From: Dehalococcoidia bacterium | Lineage (GTDB): Bacteria; Chloroflexota; Dehalococcoidia; Tepidiformales; Tepidiformaceae | DNA length: 50,024 nt | Assembly: GCA_020850615.1 (NCBI GenBank) | Contig: JADZEI010000091.1 | Location: 1 to 50,024 of the forward strand | Reading direction: 5' to 3' | Shown: positions 15,423 to 22,636 of the stretch, piece after piece | Position numbering within the stretch: the stretch's first letter is position 1 | Layout of the letters: the number at the start of each line of letters is the position of its first letter | The notes under the pieces: model-generated | What the model saw: the letters and a program-made list of their open reading frames with translations, nothing else | Database searches by the model: none | What the model was told of the DNA's origin: nothing | Position numbers and translations under genes: made by a program

Positions 15423-16445
15423 ATGGGCTTCAAAGTCGAAACGGGCCTCTACGCGGGCCGGCTGGAAGACGCCGCCGCCGCTGCGGTCCGCGCCGAAGAG
15501 CTCGGCTACGACGGCCTGAACACGGCCGAGACCTCGCACGATAGCTTCCTGCCGCTGGTCATCGCGGCAGAGCACACCAGCCGCATCTCGATCGGCACCT
15601 CCGTCGCCATCGCCTTCCCGCGCAGCCCCATGGTCACCGCTATGATCGCCTGGGACCTCCAGCGCTACAGCAAGGGCCGCTTCATCCTCGGCCTCGGCAC
15701 GCAGGTGAAGGGCCATAACCAGCGCCGCTTCAGCGTCCCGTGGTCGCCGCCGGCGCCGCGCATCAAGGAGTACATTGAGTCGCTCAAGGCCATCTGGCGC
15801 AGCTTCCAGACCGGCGAGAAGCTCGACTACGTGGGCGAGCACTACTCCTTCACGCTCATGACGCCGAACTTCAATCCCGGCCCCATCGATCACCCCCACG
15901 TCCCCGTGCACATGGCCGCCGTGAACGAGCACAACGCCCGCGTCGCCGGCGAAGTGGCCGATGGCATCAAGCTCCACGGCTTCAACACCATGAAGTACAC
16001 CCGCGACGTCATCCTCCCGCAGGTGATGAAGGGCCTCGAAAAGAGCGGCCGCACCCGCGACCAGTTCGAAGTCTGCGGCGGCGGCTTCCTCGCCACCGGC
16101 AAGACCTGGAGCGATGTCGAGCAGGCCGCACAGGAAGTGCGGCGCCAGATCAGCTTCTACGGCTCCACCCGCACCTACCAGAACGTCTTCGACCACCACG
16201 GCTGGGGCGACACCACCGCGAAGCTCCACGAGATGAGCCTCCAGAACAAGTGGGCCGAAATGCCCTCTGTCATCCCCGACGAGATGCTCGAAGAGTTCGC
16301 CGTCCTCGCCCCCTGGGACAAAGTCGCCGATGCCGCGAAAGAGCGGTACGGTGGCATCGCCGATCGCATTGGCTTCAGCGCCGCGATCAAGTCGCCCGAA
16401 GACGAGGACGCGGTGAAGACCATCATCAAGCAGCTCCAGGCGTGA
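15423..16445 (+). CDS. LLM-class (luciferase-like) flavin/F420-dependent oxidoreductase
   Basis: 340 residues forming a luciferase-like TIM barrel. MGFKVETGLYAGRLEDAAA opens the first strand; GTSVAIAFPRSPMVTA and RFILGLGTQVKGHNQRRF are the usual cofactor-site blocks. The sequence resembles the F420-dependent TIGR03617-type group more than FMN alkanesulfonate enzymes, but cofactor use is inferred. A GAGGAG site lies 7 nt before the ATG. An upstream in-frame run to 14913 exists but belongs to the DUF454 gene. A MarR regulator follows after 37 nt, suggesting a small operon for oxidation of a ketone, lactone or similar substrate. Confidence 0.88.
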   Translation: MGFKVETGLYAGRLEDAAAAAVRAEELGYDGLNTAETSHDSFLPLVIAAEHTSRISIGTSVAIAFPRSPMVTAMIAWDLQRYSKGRFILGLGTQVKGHNQRRFSVPWSPPAPRIKEYIESLKAIWRSFQTGEKLDYVGEHYSFTLMTPNFNPGPIDHPHVPVHMAAVNEHNARVAGEVADGIKLHGFNTMKYTRDVILPQVMKGLEKSGRTRDQFEVCGGGFLATGKTWSDVEQAAQEVRRQISFYGSTRTYQNVFDHHGWGDTTAKLHEMSLQNKWAEMPSVIPDEMLEEFAVLAPWDKVADAAKERYGGIADRIGFSAAIKSPEDEDAVKTIIKQLQA

Positions 16446-16482
16446 CCATGCGCCACCGTCAGCCCACCCCCGGGAGGCCCGC

Positions 16483-16962
16483 ATGACGAGCGAGGAACGG
16501 ACCGCGGCCGAAGATGCCACGATCCAGGCCCTGTTCGGCGCCAGCGGCCTGCTCGACGCCCTCCGCCTGCGCGTCTGGGACACCGAGGGCCTGACGGTGA
16601 CGCAGCTCCGCCTGCTCGCCTACGTCTTCCAGTCCGAAGGCATCAGCAACGCCGAGCTCGCCGACCGCCTGATGGTCACGCGGCCGTCCGTCTCGGCGTT
16701 GCTGGACCGCCTCGAGCGCGGCGGCTTCATCCGCCGCGAAATCTCGCAGACCGACCGCCGCGGCATCTGCATCTGGCTCCAGGATCGCGGCCGCGACGCC
16801 GTCACCCACACGCGCGAAGAGAACCGCGAGTACGTGCGCGGCCTGCTCGAAGACCTCGATACGGGCGACCTGGTGGAGATCACCGCGGCGCTGGAACAGC
16901 TCGCTGCCGCCGGACGCGCCCGCCGCGCCCGGGACCTCGCCGCCGACCCGAACGCGTTCTAG
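16483..16962 (+). CDS. MarR family transcriptional regulator
   Basis: 159 residues with the MarR winged helix: TVTQLRLLAYVF, SNAELADRLMVTRPSVSALLDRLERGGFI (recognition helix), and the wing REISQTDRRGICIWL. Terminal helices should form the dimer. Members bind aromatic or lipophilic ligands and repress nearby genes. It follows the LLM oxidoreductase by 37 nt on the same strand with a GGGAGG site, so it most likely controls that gene and itself. Confidence 0.9.
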   Translation: MTSEERTAAEDATIQALFGASGLLDALRLRVWDTEGLTVTQLRLLAYVFQSEGISNAELADRLMVTRPSVSALLDRLERGGFIRREISQTDRRGICIWLQDRGRDAVTHTREENREYVRGLLEDLDTGDLVEITAALEQLAAAGRARRARDLAADPNAF

Positions 16963-16976
16963 CCGCCCGCGCCCCA

Positions 16977-17335
16977 ATCAGTAGCGCGCGCGTGAGCAAG
17001 CGCTCGCGCGCCCCCCGGCACCTCCGCCACCGCGCAGCCCGCGCCATCGCCGTGCCGGGTGCTGTGCCCTGGGCCGGGCGGTCGCGCCCGGCATCGCCAT
17101 CAGTAGCGCGCGTCAGCGAGCGCCCGCGCGACCCCTGTGCCACCGCCACCGCGCAGCGCGCACCATCGCCGCGCCGGGTGCCGCGCCACTGCGGTGGCTA
17201 TGCCGAGGACACGCACTATCAGTAGCGCGCGCGTGAGCGAGCGCTCGCGCGACCCCTGTACCCCCGCCAACGCGCAGCCCGCGTCCCGTCCCCGCGCCGT
17301 GACCCCCGCCCGCGCGAGCGGCTATCCTGATCGGA
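16977..17335. repeat. Mosaic repeat island 3: module E in three ~120-bp tandem copies
   Basis: Copies start at about 16977, 17098 and 17218 with ATCAGTAGCGCGCG, followed by a CGTGAGC-AAGCGCTCGCG imperfect hairpin, then a weaker CCGCCACCGCGCAGCCCGCG block. The first 35 bp are best kept. A further copy of the head lies at 40106-40142. No gene is supported; the TATCCT at about 17323 may be the -10 box for the next gene. Confidence 0.75.
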
Positions 17336-17351
17336 CACGCAGGAGGCCGCA

Positions 17352-17798
17352 ATGGACGATCCCAAGCCCGAATCCATCCAGAAGATGTGGAAGTACGCCG
17401 AGAAGTTCGCAGAGAAGTCCGGCACGCACCTGCACCCCGACCGCTACATCACCGAAGGGGTGGTCCTCGGCCTCGCCTCCAACCTCGATGAGTACGGGCG
17501 CCCGCTCTGCCCCTGCAACTTCTACCCGCCCAAGGACGAGAACGGCAGCTGGCCCGAAGGCCTCTACCTCCCCCGCGAAGAAGAAGTGAAGCGCCGCGAC
17601 TGGATCTGCGCGTGCGACGAGATGCAGAAGTTCAAGTACTGCCACTGCCTCCTCTTCGTGACCGAAGAGGGCCTGCCGATCACGGAATACCTGCCCGAAG
17701 ACCACGAGGGGCGCGACATCTACGGCCTCGTCACCGACCCCACGCCGGACAAGGGCCGCGCCCTCGGCCGGGTCCTCGAACGCCGCAACGAGGAGTAG
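17352..17798 (+). CDS. Ferredoxin-thioredoxin reductase catalytic-domain protein
   Basis: 148 residues. Six cysteines form CPC (53, 55), CAC (86, 88) and CHC (97, 99). The C-x-C-x8-CHC spacing of the last two pairs is that of the FTR catalytic subunit, which holds a [4Fe-4S] cluster next to a redox disulfide and passes electrons from ferredoxin to thioredoxin. The first gap is longer than in plant and cyanobacterial enzymes (30 rather than about 16 residues). No variable subunit, ferredoxin or thioredoxin gene is adjacent. A GGAGG site precedes the ATG. Partner and redox role are inference. Confidence 0.82.
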   Translation: MDDPKPESIQKMWKYAEKFAEKSGTHLHPDRYITEGVVLGLASNLDEYGRPLCPCNFYPPKDENGSWPEGLYLPREEEVKRRDWICACDEMQKFKYCHCLLFVTEEGLPITEYLPEDHEGRDIYGLVTDPTPDKGRALGRVLERRNEE

Positions 17799-17802
17799 CG
17801 GG

Positions 17803-18342
17803 CTACCCCAGGACGGCCCAGAGTTCGGCCAGCGGCACCGCCAGGCCCGGCAGCGCCGCGGAGGTGAGCTCGCCGTCCGCCGGCAGCGTTACGGGCGCCG
17901 CGTCACGTTCGTGCACTTCGGCCGCGCGCGCCTCCGGGTCGACCAGCCACACGGTCTCGACGCCGTGCCCGAGCAGGTACGCCGCCCGCGTCCGCAGCGA
18001 TGCCCGCGACTGTTCCGGCGAGCGGATCTCGACCGCGAGCGTCGGCGGGTTCATCCGCGAACCTTCGCCGACCGCGCTGGCGTCACGCCAGAACGACACG
18101 TCCGGCAGCAGGAAGCGGTGGTCCCGGTGGTCGGGGAATTCGCTCCGGCTTTCGACCCCGCCGAATCCGCCATGTACGCGGCGATAGTCGCGGAGGAAGC
18201 CGCCAATCTCGAAGGCCAGTCCGGAATGATCTTTGCTGGGCATCGGTTTCGCCACGACCTCCCCATGCACGTACTCGAGATACGGCTTCTCTTCGGGGAG
18301 GGCGAGGTACTCCGCGACCGTCATCCGCTGCCGCACGATCAT
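17803..18342 (-). CDS. Uma2 family (DUF820) PD-(D/E)XK nuclease-like protein
   Basis: 179 residues. MTVAEYLALPEEKPYLEYVHGEVV is the standard Uma2 opening. The catalytic region shows LLPDVSFW (Asp), LAVEIRSPEQS (Glu) and then RTRAAYLLGHGVETVWLVDPE. The usual lysine is here Arg/Ser-Leu-Arg-Thr-Arg, so activity is less sure than for the gene at 5363. It is convergent with the FTR-like gene, 4 bp apart, and divergent from the GGDEF-EAL gene. A TATACT box 6 nt before the ATG makes it leaderless. Confidence 0.85.
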   Translation of the reverse strand: MIVRQRMTVAEYLALPEEKPYLEYVHGEVVAKPMPSKDHSGLAFEIGGFLRDYRRVHGGFGGVESRSEFPDHRDHRFLLPDVSFWRDASAVGEGSRMNPPTLAVEIRSPEQSRASLRTRAAYLLGHGVETVWLVDPEARAAEVHERDAAPVTLPADGELTSAALPGLAVPLAELWAVLG

Positions 18343-18348
18343 GGGCTC

Positions 18349-18354
18349 AGTATA
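18349..18354 (-). promoter_or_regulatory. TATACT -10 box, 6 nt before ATG (leaderless)
   Basis: On the reverse strand TATACT, GAGCCC, ATG at 18342. It is the closest match to consensus among the leaderless boxes here. Confidence 0.6.
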
Positions 18355-18476
18355 TCGCCCCGCCGCGGGCGCCGCCCGCTGTCCACCGTGCTGTCACCCC
18401 TTTTGAACGCGCCGCCACGTGCCGAACATCACAGGAGAGGGCGGGGGCCGGTGCTTCCCCTACCTTCGGAGGATAC

Positions 18477-20144
18477 GTGCCGCTTCGAGCTCTCCTCTGG
18501 CTGCCGCTCATCGTCGTCGCAGGCTCGTCTGCGGCGTTCGCTGGCGTCCTCGCCCAGAACGGCTTCACCTCCGCGATTGTCCAGCCGCTCATCGTCTCCG
18601 GGGTTGCCGCGACGTTTGCGGCCTGGCTCTTCCTCCGCGCGAACCGCGCCGCCATCCGCTGGGTCAGCGGCGCCACCGTCGTCGCCCAGGACCTCGCCGA
18701 AGGCCGGCTCGACGCGCGCATGCCCACCACCCACATCGCCGAGTTCGACTCGCTCGGCCAGCAGATGAACCGGATGGCCCAGTCCATCCAGGAGAAGACC
18801 GAGCACCTCCGCCGCCAGGCCTACCACGACACCCTCACCGGCCTCCCGAACCGCGCCCACTTCATGGTCCGCGCCCGCGAGGCCCTGCGCATGGGCCGCC
18901 CCGGCACGGTCTCCGTCCTCTTCATGGACCTCGACCGCTTCAAGGTCCTGAACGACACGCTCGGCCACGCAGCCGGCGATAGCCTCCTCCAGGTGGTCGC
19001 GAACCGCCTCCAGGAGGTCACCGGGCAGCTCGGGCTCGTCGCCCGCCTCGGCGGCGACGAGTTCACCATCCTCGTGTTCGACCCCCGCTCCGCCACGATC
19101 GCCACCCAGGTCGCCGACCGGATCGTCGAGCACCTCCGCCACCCCTTCGACATCGACGGCCACGCCATGTTCGTGACCGTCTCGGTCGGCATCTCCACAA
19201 ACGACTCCGGCACCGAGTCCGTCACCGACCTGATGCGGAAGGCGGACGTCGCGCTCTACCGTGCGAAGGGCAGCGGCAAGGCCCGCTACGCCGTCTTCGA
19301 TGCGGGCCTCGACGAGATCTCGATCGAGCAACTCCACCTCGATGCCGAGCTCCGCAGCGCGGTTTCCGATGGTCAGCTCCGGCTCTTCTACCAGCCCGAG
19401 ATCGACCTCCGCAGCGGACAGCTGCTCGGCATGGAGGCGCTGCTCCGCTGGGAGCACCCCCACCGCGGCATCCTCTCGCCCTCCGAGTTCATCGCCCTCG
19501 CCGAAGAGACCGGCGAGATCCTGCGCATCGGCAGCTGGGTCGTCGAGCACGCCTGCCGCGACATCATGGAGTTGAGCACCCGCAACCCCGCCGCCCGCGA
19601 CCTCGGCCTCGCGGTCAACCTCTCCGCGCCGGAGTTCAAGGAGCAGTCGCTCGTCGCCGAGATCGGCCGCGCCCTGAAACGCACTGGCATGCCGCCCCAC
19701 CGGCTCAAGCTCGAGCTCACCGAGAGCATCCTCATGGACGACATCCAGGCAACCCTGCGCACGCTCGAGCAGCTCAACCGGCTCGGCGTGAAGCTCGCCA
19801 TCGATGACTTCGGCACCGGCTACTCGTCGCTCGCCTACCTGCAATCGCTGCCGGTCGACACGCTCAAGATCGACCAGTCGTTCGTCCGCCGGATCGGCGC
19901 GGCGCCGCGTTCGAACGCGATCCTCTCGACCGTCGTGGACCTTGGCGCCGCCCTGGACCTGCACGTCGTCGCGGAAGGCATCGAAAGTGAGGAGCAGCTC
20001 CGCTTCCTGCGCGAAGCCGGCTGCCCCGCGGGCCAGGGCTACCTTTTCTCACCCCCCGTGACGATCGACGATTTCGCGAAGACGCTGGACCACGGCGCCA
20101 CACCGGCGCTCCTCCGCGGCATCCCCCAGCGCCGCGCGAGCTGA
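18477..20144 (+). CDS. Membrane GGDEF-EAL protein (diguanylate cyclase/phosphodiesterase)
   Basis: 555 residues from GTG with a GGAGG site 5 nt upstream. Two membrane segments (about 5-27 and 33-50) run straight into a HAMP-like helix (to about 100), so there is almost no periplasmic sensor. GGDEF: residues about 115-275 with intact RLGGDEF; the RxxD inhibitory site upstream is absent (QLGLVA there). EAL: about 295-545 with GMEALLRWEH, LELTES, the DDFGTGYSS loop, TLKIDQSF and AEGIES, all catalytic residues present. It can plausibly both make and break cyclic di-GMP. Net direction cannot be read from sequence. Confidence 0.92.
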   Translation: MPLRALLWLPLIVVAGSSAAFAGVLAQNGFTSAIVQPLIVSGVAATFAAWLFLRANRAAIRWVSGATVVAQDLAEGRLDARMPTTHIAEFDSLGQQMNRMAQSIQEKTEHLRRQAYHDTLTGLPNRAHFMVRAREALRMGRPGTVSVLFMDLDRFKVLNDTLGHAAGDSLLQVVANRLQEVTGQLGLVARLGGDEFTILVFDPRSATIATQVADRIVEHLRHPFDIDGHAMFVTVSVGISTNDSGTESVTDLMRKADVALYRAKGSGKARYAVFDAGLDEISIEQLHLDAELRSAVSDGQLRLFYQPEIDLRSGQLLGMEALLRWEHPHRGILSPSEFIALAEETGEILRIGSWVVEHACRDIMELSTRNPAARDLGLAVNLSAPEFKEQSLVAEIGRALKRTGMPPHRLKLELTESILMDDIQATLRTLEQLNRLGVKLAIDDFGTGYSSLAYLQSLPVDTLKIDQSFVRRIGAAPRSNAILSTVVDLGAALDLHVVAEGIESEEQLRFLREAGCPAGQGYLFSPPVTIDDFAKTLDHGATPALLRGIPQRRAS

Positions 20145-20148
20145 CACG

Positions 20149-20545
20149 CTAGGCCAGCCCGGCAATCCGCACCCCCGGGATGCGGTCGAAGTGGCGCCGG
20201 TTCCGCGTCACCACCTCCAGGTCATGCTCCACCGCCGTGCAGCCAATCAGCAGGTCCATGTCTGCCACGACCATGCCGCGCTTCCGAAGGTGCCCTCGGG
20301 CTTCGCCCCAGCGGCGCATGATCGGCTGGGTCAGCGGCAGCACATCTGAGGCCACCACGAGCGTGTCGAAAGTCCGCCTCGTGCCGGGCCCGATCGGTGC
20401 CATGCACGACCCCTTCGTAAAGCTCGCCGTACGAGATGATGCTCATGTGGAGTTCGCCTGGAGCGAGGGAGGCGACGAGCCTGCGCGCGTCAGCCCGCCC
20501 TTTGAGGAAGTCGATAAGCACGTCCGTATCGAACAGCAACCTCAC
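20149..20545 (-). pseudogene. vapC: VapC-type PIN-domain toxin, split by a frameshift
   Basis: Two reading frames together give one normal PIN ribonuclease of about 132 residues. Frame 1 (GTG 20545) has MRLLFDTDVLIDFLKG and ISYGELYEG, with the first Asp and the Glu. Frame 2 (to 20149) has ADMDLLIGCTAVEHDLEVVTRN and FDRIPGV, with the remaining acidic residues. The switch falls at about 20362-20374, within GGACTTTCGACACG on the reverse strand; one base is extra. It starts in a GTGA overlap with the antitoxin stop. It is either inactivated, needs frameshifting, or reflects a sequence error. Confidence 0.8.
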
Positions 20546-20964
20546 GGGTACTCATGCTGCCGGGACGGCACCTCACGGCTGGCGCGGATGTTCGCCTTCA
20601 GCGTGTCCGTGTCGACATCGGACCACGCCCCGGCAAGCGCCTGCAGTGCGGCCCACTCCTCGTCGGTGGGCACGCGGCCGGCCGGGCGTGGCAAGCCGGC
20701 ATCGCGGCTGGCGTAGATGTCCTCGACCAGCTTGTCGGTATCCATGTCCTTCCACGCGCCGGCCGCGGCGCGGAACGCCGCCATGTCCGCCTCGCTCGGC
20801 ACACGGTACCTGCGCTTCCGGCGCGGCTTCACCGGCACGATGCGCGCGATCTCTTCGCCGTCGCGCCGGAGCGTGCACGGCTCCTGCGTCGCCTGCACCT
20901 CTTCCGCAAGCGTGCGCAGTTTCGTGTCTCCGCTGATGTCCACCGACCGTTCTTCGTCGCGCAT
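20542..20964 (-). CDS. Antitoxin of the VapC pair, with a duplicated C-terminal module
   Basis: 140 residues. The front (DTKLRTLAEEVQATQEPCTLRRDGEEIARIVPV) is Phd/YefM-like and should bind DNA as a dimer. The tail holds two copies of one module: AFRAAAGAWKDMDTDKLVED-type, then ALQALAGAWSDVDTDTLKAN-type, both ending IxASR. In most such antitoxins this toxin-wrapping segment occurs once. ATG 20964 is chosen because a TAGCAT box lies 7 nt upstream; ATG 20973 would start inside that promoter spacing. Its stop overlaps the toxin start. Confidence 0.8.
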   Translation of the reverse strand: MRDEERSVDISGDTKLRTLAEEVQATQEPCTLRRDGEEIARIVPVKPRRKRRYRVPSEADMAAFRAAAGAWKDMDTDKLVEDIYASRDAGLPRPAGRVPTDEEWAALQALAGAWSDVDTDTLKANIRASREVPSRQHEYP

Positions 20965-20971
20965 GACAGTC

Positions 20972-20977
20972 ATGCTA
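20972..20977 (-). promoter_or_regulatory. TAGCAT -10 box, 7 nt before antitoxin ATG (leaderless)
   Basis: Reverse strand TAGCAT, GACTGTC, ATG at 20964. Supports that start over the in-frame ATG at 20973. Confidence 0.45.
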
Positions 20978-21057
20978 GCACGAGCTCCCGCCGCGCCGGG
21001 CACGACGAAGGGCCACCCGGATCCGGGTGGCCCTTGCTCTGCGTCCTGTACCGAAAC

Positions 21058-22224
21058 CTAGCCGCGGGGCAGCCCGAGGCCGCGCGTCGCGATGATGTTC
21101 CGCTGGATTTCGCTCGTCCCGCCCGCGATCGTCGAGGAGAGCGTCTGGCAGTATTCGATCGCGGACTCGCCGTTGAACGGCGCCCGGCTGTCCGTCAGCT
21201 GCCCGAACATGCCGAGCATGCGCACGTTCGTCCGCGCAACCCGCTGCGACAGCTCGCTCGCGAACATCTTCGCGATCGACGCCTCGGAGTTCGGGATCTG
21301 CCCGGCCGCCTGCATCGAGGCGATCCGGTAGGCCAGGTGCCGCGCCACCGAGGTCTCGATCGCGCGATCCGCCCACTGGTGGCGGATCGCGCTGTAGTCC
21401 GACGCCGACAGCTTCGCCTTGTTCGCGTTCAGGTACTTCACCGCCCGGTCGAGCGCCTTCTGCGCGCCCACTGCGCCGCCGATCGACGAGCGCTCGAAGT
21501 CCAGCGTCGTCGCGCCGACGTACCAGCCGCGGTTCACCTCGCCGACCACGTTCCGCGCCGGCACGCGCACGTCTTCGAAGAACACCTCGTTGAAGTGGTG
21601 GAAGTTGTTCAGGTTCACGAGCGGCCGGACCGTGATGCCCGGCGTCTTCATGTCGATCAGGAAGTAGGTGATGCCGCGGTGCTTCGGCGCGTCCGGGTCC
21701 GTCCGCGCCAGGCAGAACATCCAGTCCGCGCGGTGCGCGCCGCTCGTCCAGATCTTCTGGCCGTTGAGCACGAAGTCGTCACCATCGCGGACGGCGCGCG
21801 ACTGCAGCGAGGCGAGGTCGCTGCCGGAGCCCGGCTCGCTATAGCCCTGGCACCACACGGTCTCGCCGCGAAGGATCGGCGGCAAATGCTCCCGCTTCTG
21901 GTCCTCGTTGCCGATGGCGATGATGGTCGGGCCGAGCATCATGGTGGAGATGCCGCCCAGGCGCGGCGCGTCCGACTCGGCGAATTCCTCGCTGAGGATG
22001 AACTGCTCGATCGTGGTCAGGCCCGCGCCGCCGTACTCCTTCGGCCAGTGCGGGGCGATCCAGCCCACTTCGGCCAGCGACTTCCGCCACGACTCCATCT
22101 CGGGCGTCGGCTCGTGGTCCGCGAACGGGTCGGTGCCGGAAACGCCCTCCGGGAGCCGGTCCTTGATGAACTGCCGCACCGTGGCGCGCCACTCCGCCTG
22201 CTGGGGGTTGTCTTTCCAATCCAT
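21058..22224 (-). CDS. Acyl-CoA dehydrogenase
   Basis: 388 residues. MPEEYGG-type block appears as WPKEYGGAGLT. The FAD blocks QGYSEPGSGSDLASLQ and WTSGAHRADW are intact, and the C-terminus has AGGTSEIQRN. In MCAD-type enzymes the catalytic glutamate stands two residues before GT; here that position is Gly, as in many CaiA-like dehydrogenases. Chain specificity is unknown. ATG 22224 is chosen from the family start MDWKDNPQQAEWR; an upstream in-frame start would translate island sequence. It is divergent from the double CaiB gene and could act on its CoA-thioester products. Confidence 0.9.
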   Translation of the reverse strand: MDWKDNPQQAEWRATVRQFIKDRLPEGVSGTDPFADHEPTPEMESWRKSLAEVGWIAPHWPKEYGGAGLTTIEQFILSEEFAESDAPRLGGISTMMLGPTIIAIGNEDQKREHLPPILRGETVWCQGYSEPGSGSDLASLQSRAVRDGDDFVLNGQKIWTSGAHRADWMFCLARTDPDAPKHRGITYFLIDMKTPGITVRPLVNLNNFHHFNEVFFEDVRVPARNVVGEVNRGWYVGATTLDFERSSIGGAVGAQKALDRAVKYLNANKAKLSASDYSAIRHQWADRAIETSVARHLAYRIASMQAAGQIPNSEASIAKMFASELSQRVARTNVRMLGMFGQLTDSRAPFNGESAIEYCQTLSSTIAGGTSEIQRNIIATRGLGLPRG

Positions 22225-22636
22225 GGATGCCTCGATGGTGTGAAATACCGCGGCCCGGCCACGCCTGCCGCCAGCTGATTGCGAAATCCTAGCAGGAATG
22301 GCCCTACGTGCGGGCGCGCACGCGCGCCGCCCCGCATTCGCGCGCGAAACCGACAACGCAATCGGCGCGCGGGCTGTTGGCTATCGGCTGTTGGCCCCCC
22401 AAATCGCGACGACGCCGCTTATCAGTGGCGCGACCGGCCGAGGGAGCGCTCGCGTGCCACCAGCGACACCGGTGCCGGGCTCCGCCACCACCCGCGCCCC
22501 GCGATTCGCGCGCTTGGGGCAAACACGCCCGCGCCAGCCTGGCACCAACAGCCAACAGCCAATAGCCAACAGCACGCGCACAGCCAACAGCCAACAGCCG
22601 CCCTCGCCCCGTATAGTTGCCCGCGCGGAGGTGTGC
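22225..22636. repeat. Divergent spacer holding mosaic repeat island 4 between inverted 7-bp arrays
   Basis: Left array GGCTGTT, GGCTATC, GGCTGTT (about 22372-22392), island with module E' at 22422-22451 (30 bp identical to 3061-3090), then right arrays of CAACAGC (22546-22573 and 22585-22598). The arrays are reverse complements of each other. TATAGT at about 22611-22616 is the -10 candidate for the CaiB gene. Confidence 0.75.
22546..22598. repeat. Period-7 array, CAACAGC type, 6 units
   Basis: CAACAGC, CAACAGC, CAATAGC, CAACAGC at 22546-22573, then two more CAACAGC at 22585-22598 after an 11-nt gap. Confidence 0.85.

Noticed and set aside
22546-22598. CRISPR-like array
   Set aside because: Units are 7 bp and contiguous, with no unique spacers; no cas genes in the window.
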